Below are positions 63,899-64,000 of a stretch of DNA of 64,000 nt, in pieces (the stretch's first letter is position 1; every line of letters begins with the position of its first letter). The notes below the pieces were generated by a model. That model did not search any database. It was not told the origin of the DNA and was given only the letters and a program-made list of their open reading frames with translations. The stretch covers positions 744,001-808,000 of the forward strand of contig NZ_CP026121.1 of the NCBI RefSeq assembly GCF_003330845.1. Direction: 5' to 3'. Source of the stretch: Streptomyces sp. Go-475. GTDB taxonomy: Bacteria; Actinomycetota; Actinomycetes; Streptomycetales; Streptomycetaceae. The position numbers and the translations under genes were made by a program.

Positions 63899-64000
63899 GC
63901 GGGAGCGGTTCACGGCGTACGGATCCGTTGCCTGCGTCACTTCGGCGGCACAAGTCGTACCCGTGAGCGGCCCCGCGCTCATAAGCTGCCCTGCATGATG
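63899..64000. other. Right-hand end of window
   Basis: No complete gene is seen. ATGATG at 63995-64000 may be the start of the next gene, but there is too little sequence to tell. Confidence 0.3.

Overview
The window is a high-GC chromosomal segment with the codon use, GTG/TTG starts, mycothiol- and deazaflavin-dependent enzymes, DUF6332/DUF6421/DUF6986 proteins and two-component and ECF regulators typical of Streptomyces. No rRNA, tRNA or CRISPR array is visible. About 70 protein genes are supported.

Layout. 1-5.5 kb: start of a glutamate-cysteine ligase-like gene, a frameshifted MFS gene, an SDR dehydrogenase, a mycothiol-dependent isomerase-like protein and a divergent MarR/MFS efflux pair. 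5.6-10.6 kb: a branched-chain amino-acid type ABC importer, with livHMGF on the minus strand and its binding protein converging on it. 10.7-11.6 kb: a methyltransferase. 11.6-18.3 kb: a mobile island made of an IS5-family element, a minus-strand operon (small membrane protein, ECF sigma factor, Hsp90-like GHKL ATPase), a decayed second IS5 end, an IS481-type element, and an IS5-family element whose inverted repeats also enclose a GNAT gene. Tetranucleotide CTAG recurs at almost every junction.

18.3-26.8 kb: DUF6332, a NarL-type two-component system, a TetR/F420-type reductase pair separated by a striking 19-bp repeat array, a geranylgeranyl-reductase-like flavoprotein, an M20 dipeptidase, a frameshifted metallo-beta-lactamase-fold gene and a lone Rieske oxygenase under two identical-format palindromes. 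26.8-33 kb: a five-gene oligopeptide ABC importer (order C-A-B-D-F). 33.2-39.3 kb: a P-loop kinase/NUDIX fusion, small secreted and membrane proteins, a UvrA-like ABC protein, and an AraC/VOC operon. 39.4-44.2 kb: divergent ROK sugar kinase and LacI regulator, a gamma-glutamylcyclotransferase-like protein and a membrane Ser/Thr kinase.

44.3-51.8 kb: a DUF6986 aldolase-like protein, a Tat-exported phosphodiesterase-fold protein, etfBA, a flavin reductase, a thioredoxin/DUF4395 pair, a PlsC-like acyltransferase and a transglutaminase-like protein. 52-57.6 kb: a large secreted protein, a coupled operon of DUF6421, SDR and threonine-aldolase genes, and a glycerophosphodiester phosphodiesterase. 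57.6-64 kb: acetyltransferases, VOC proteins, a MarR-FUSC efflux operon behind a perfect palindrome, and a DUF5134 membrane protein.

Five plus-strand genes carry single-base frameshifts, each explained by one C gained or lost in a short C run. This may reflect sequencing error as much as gene decay.
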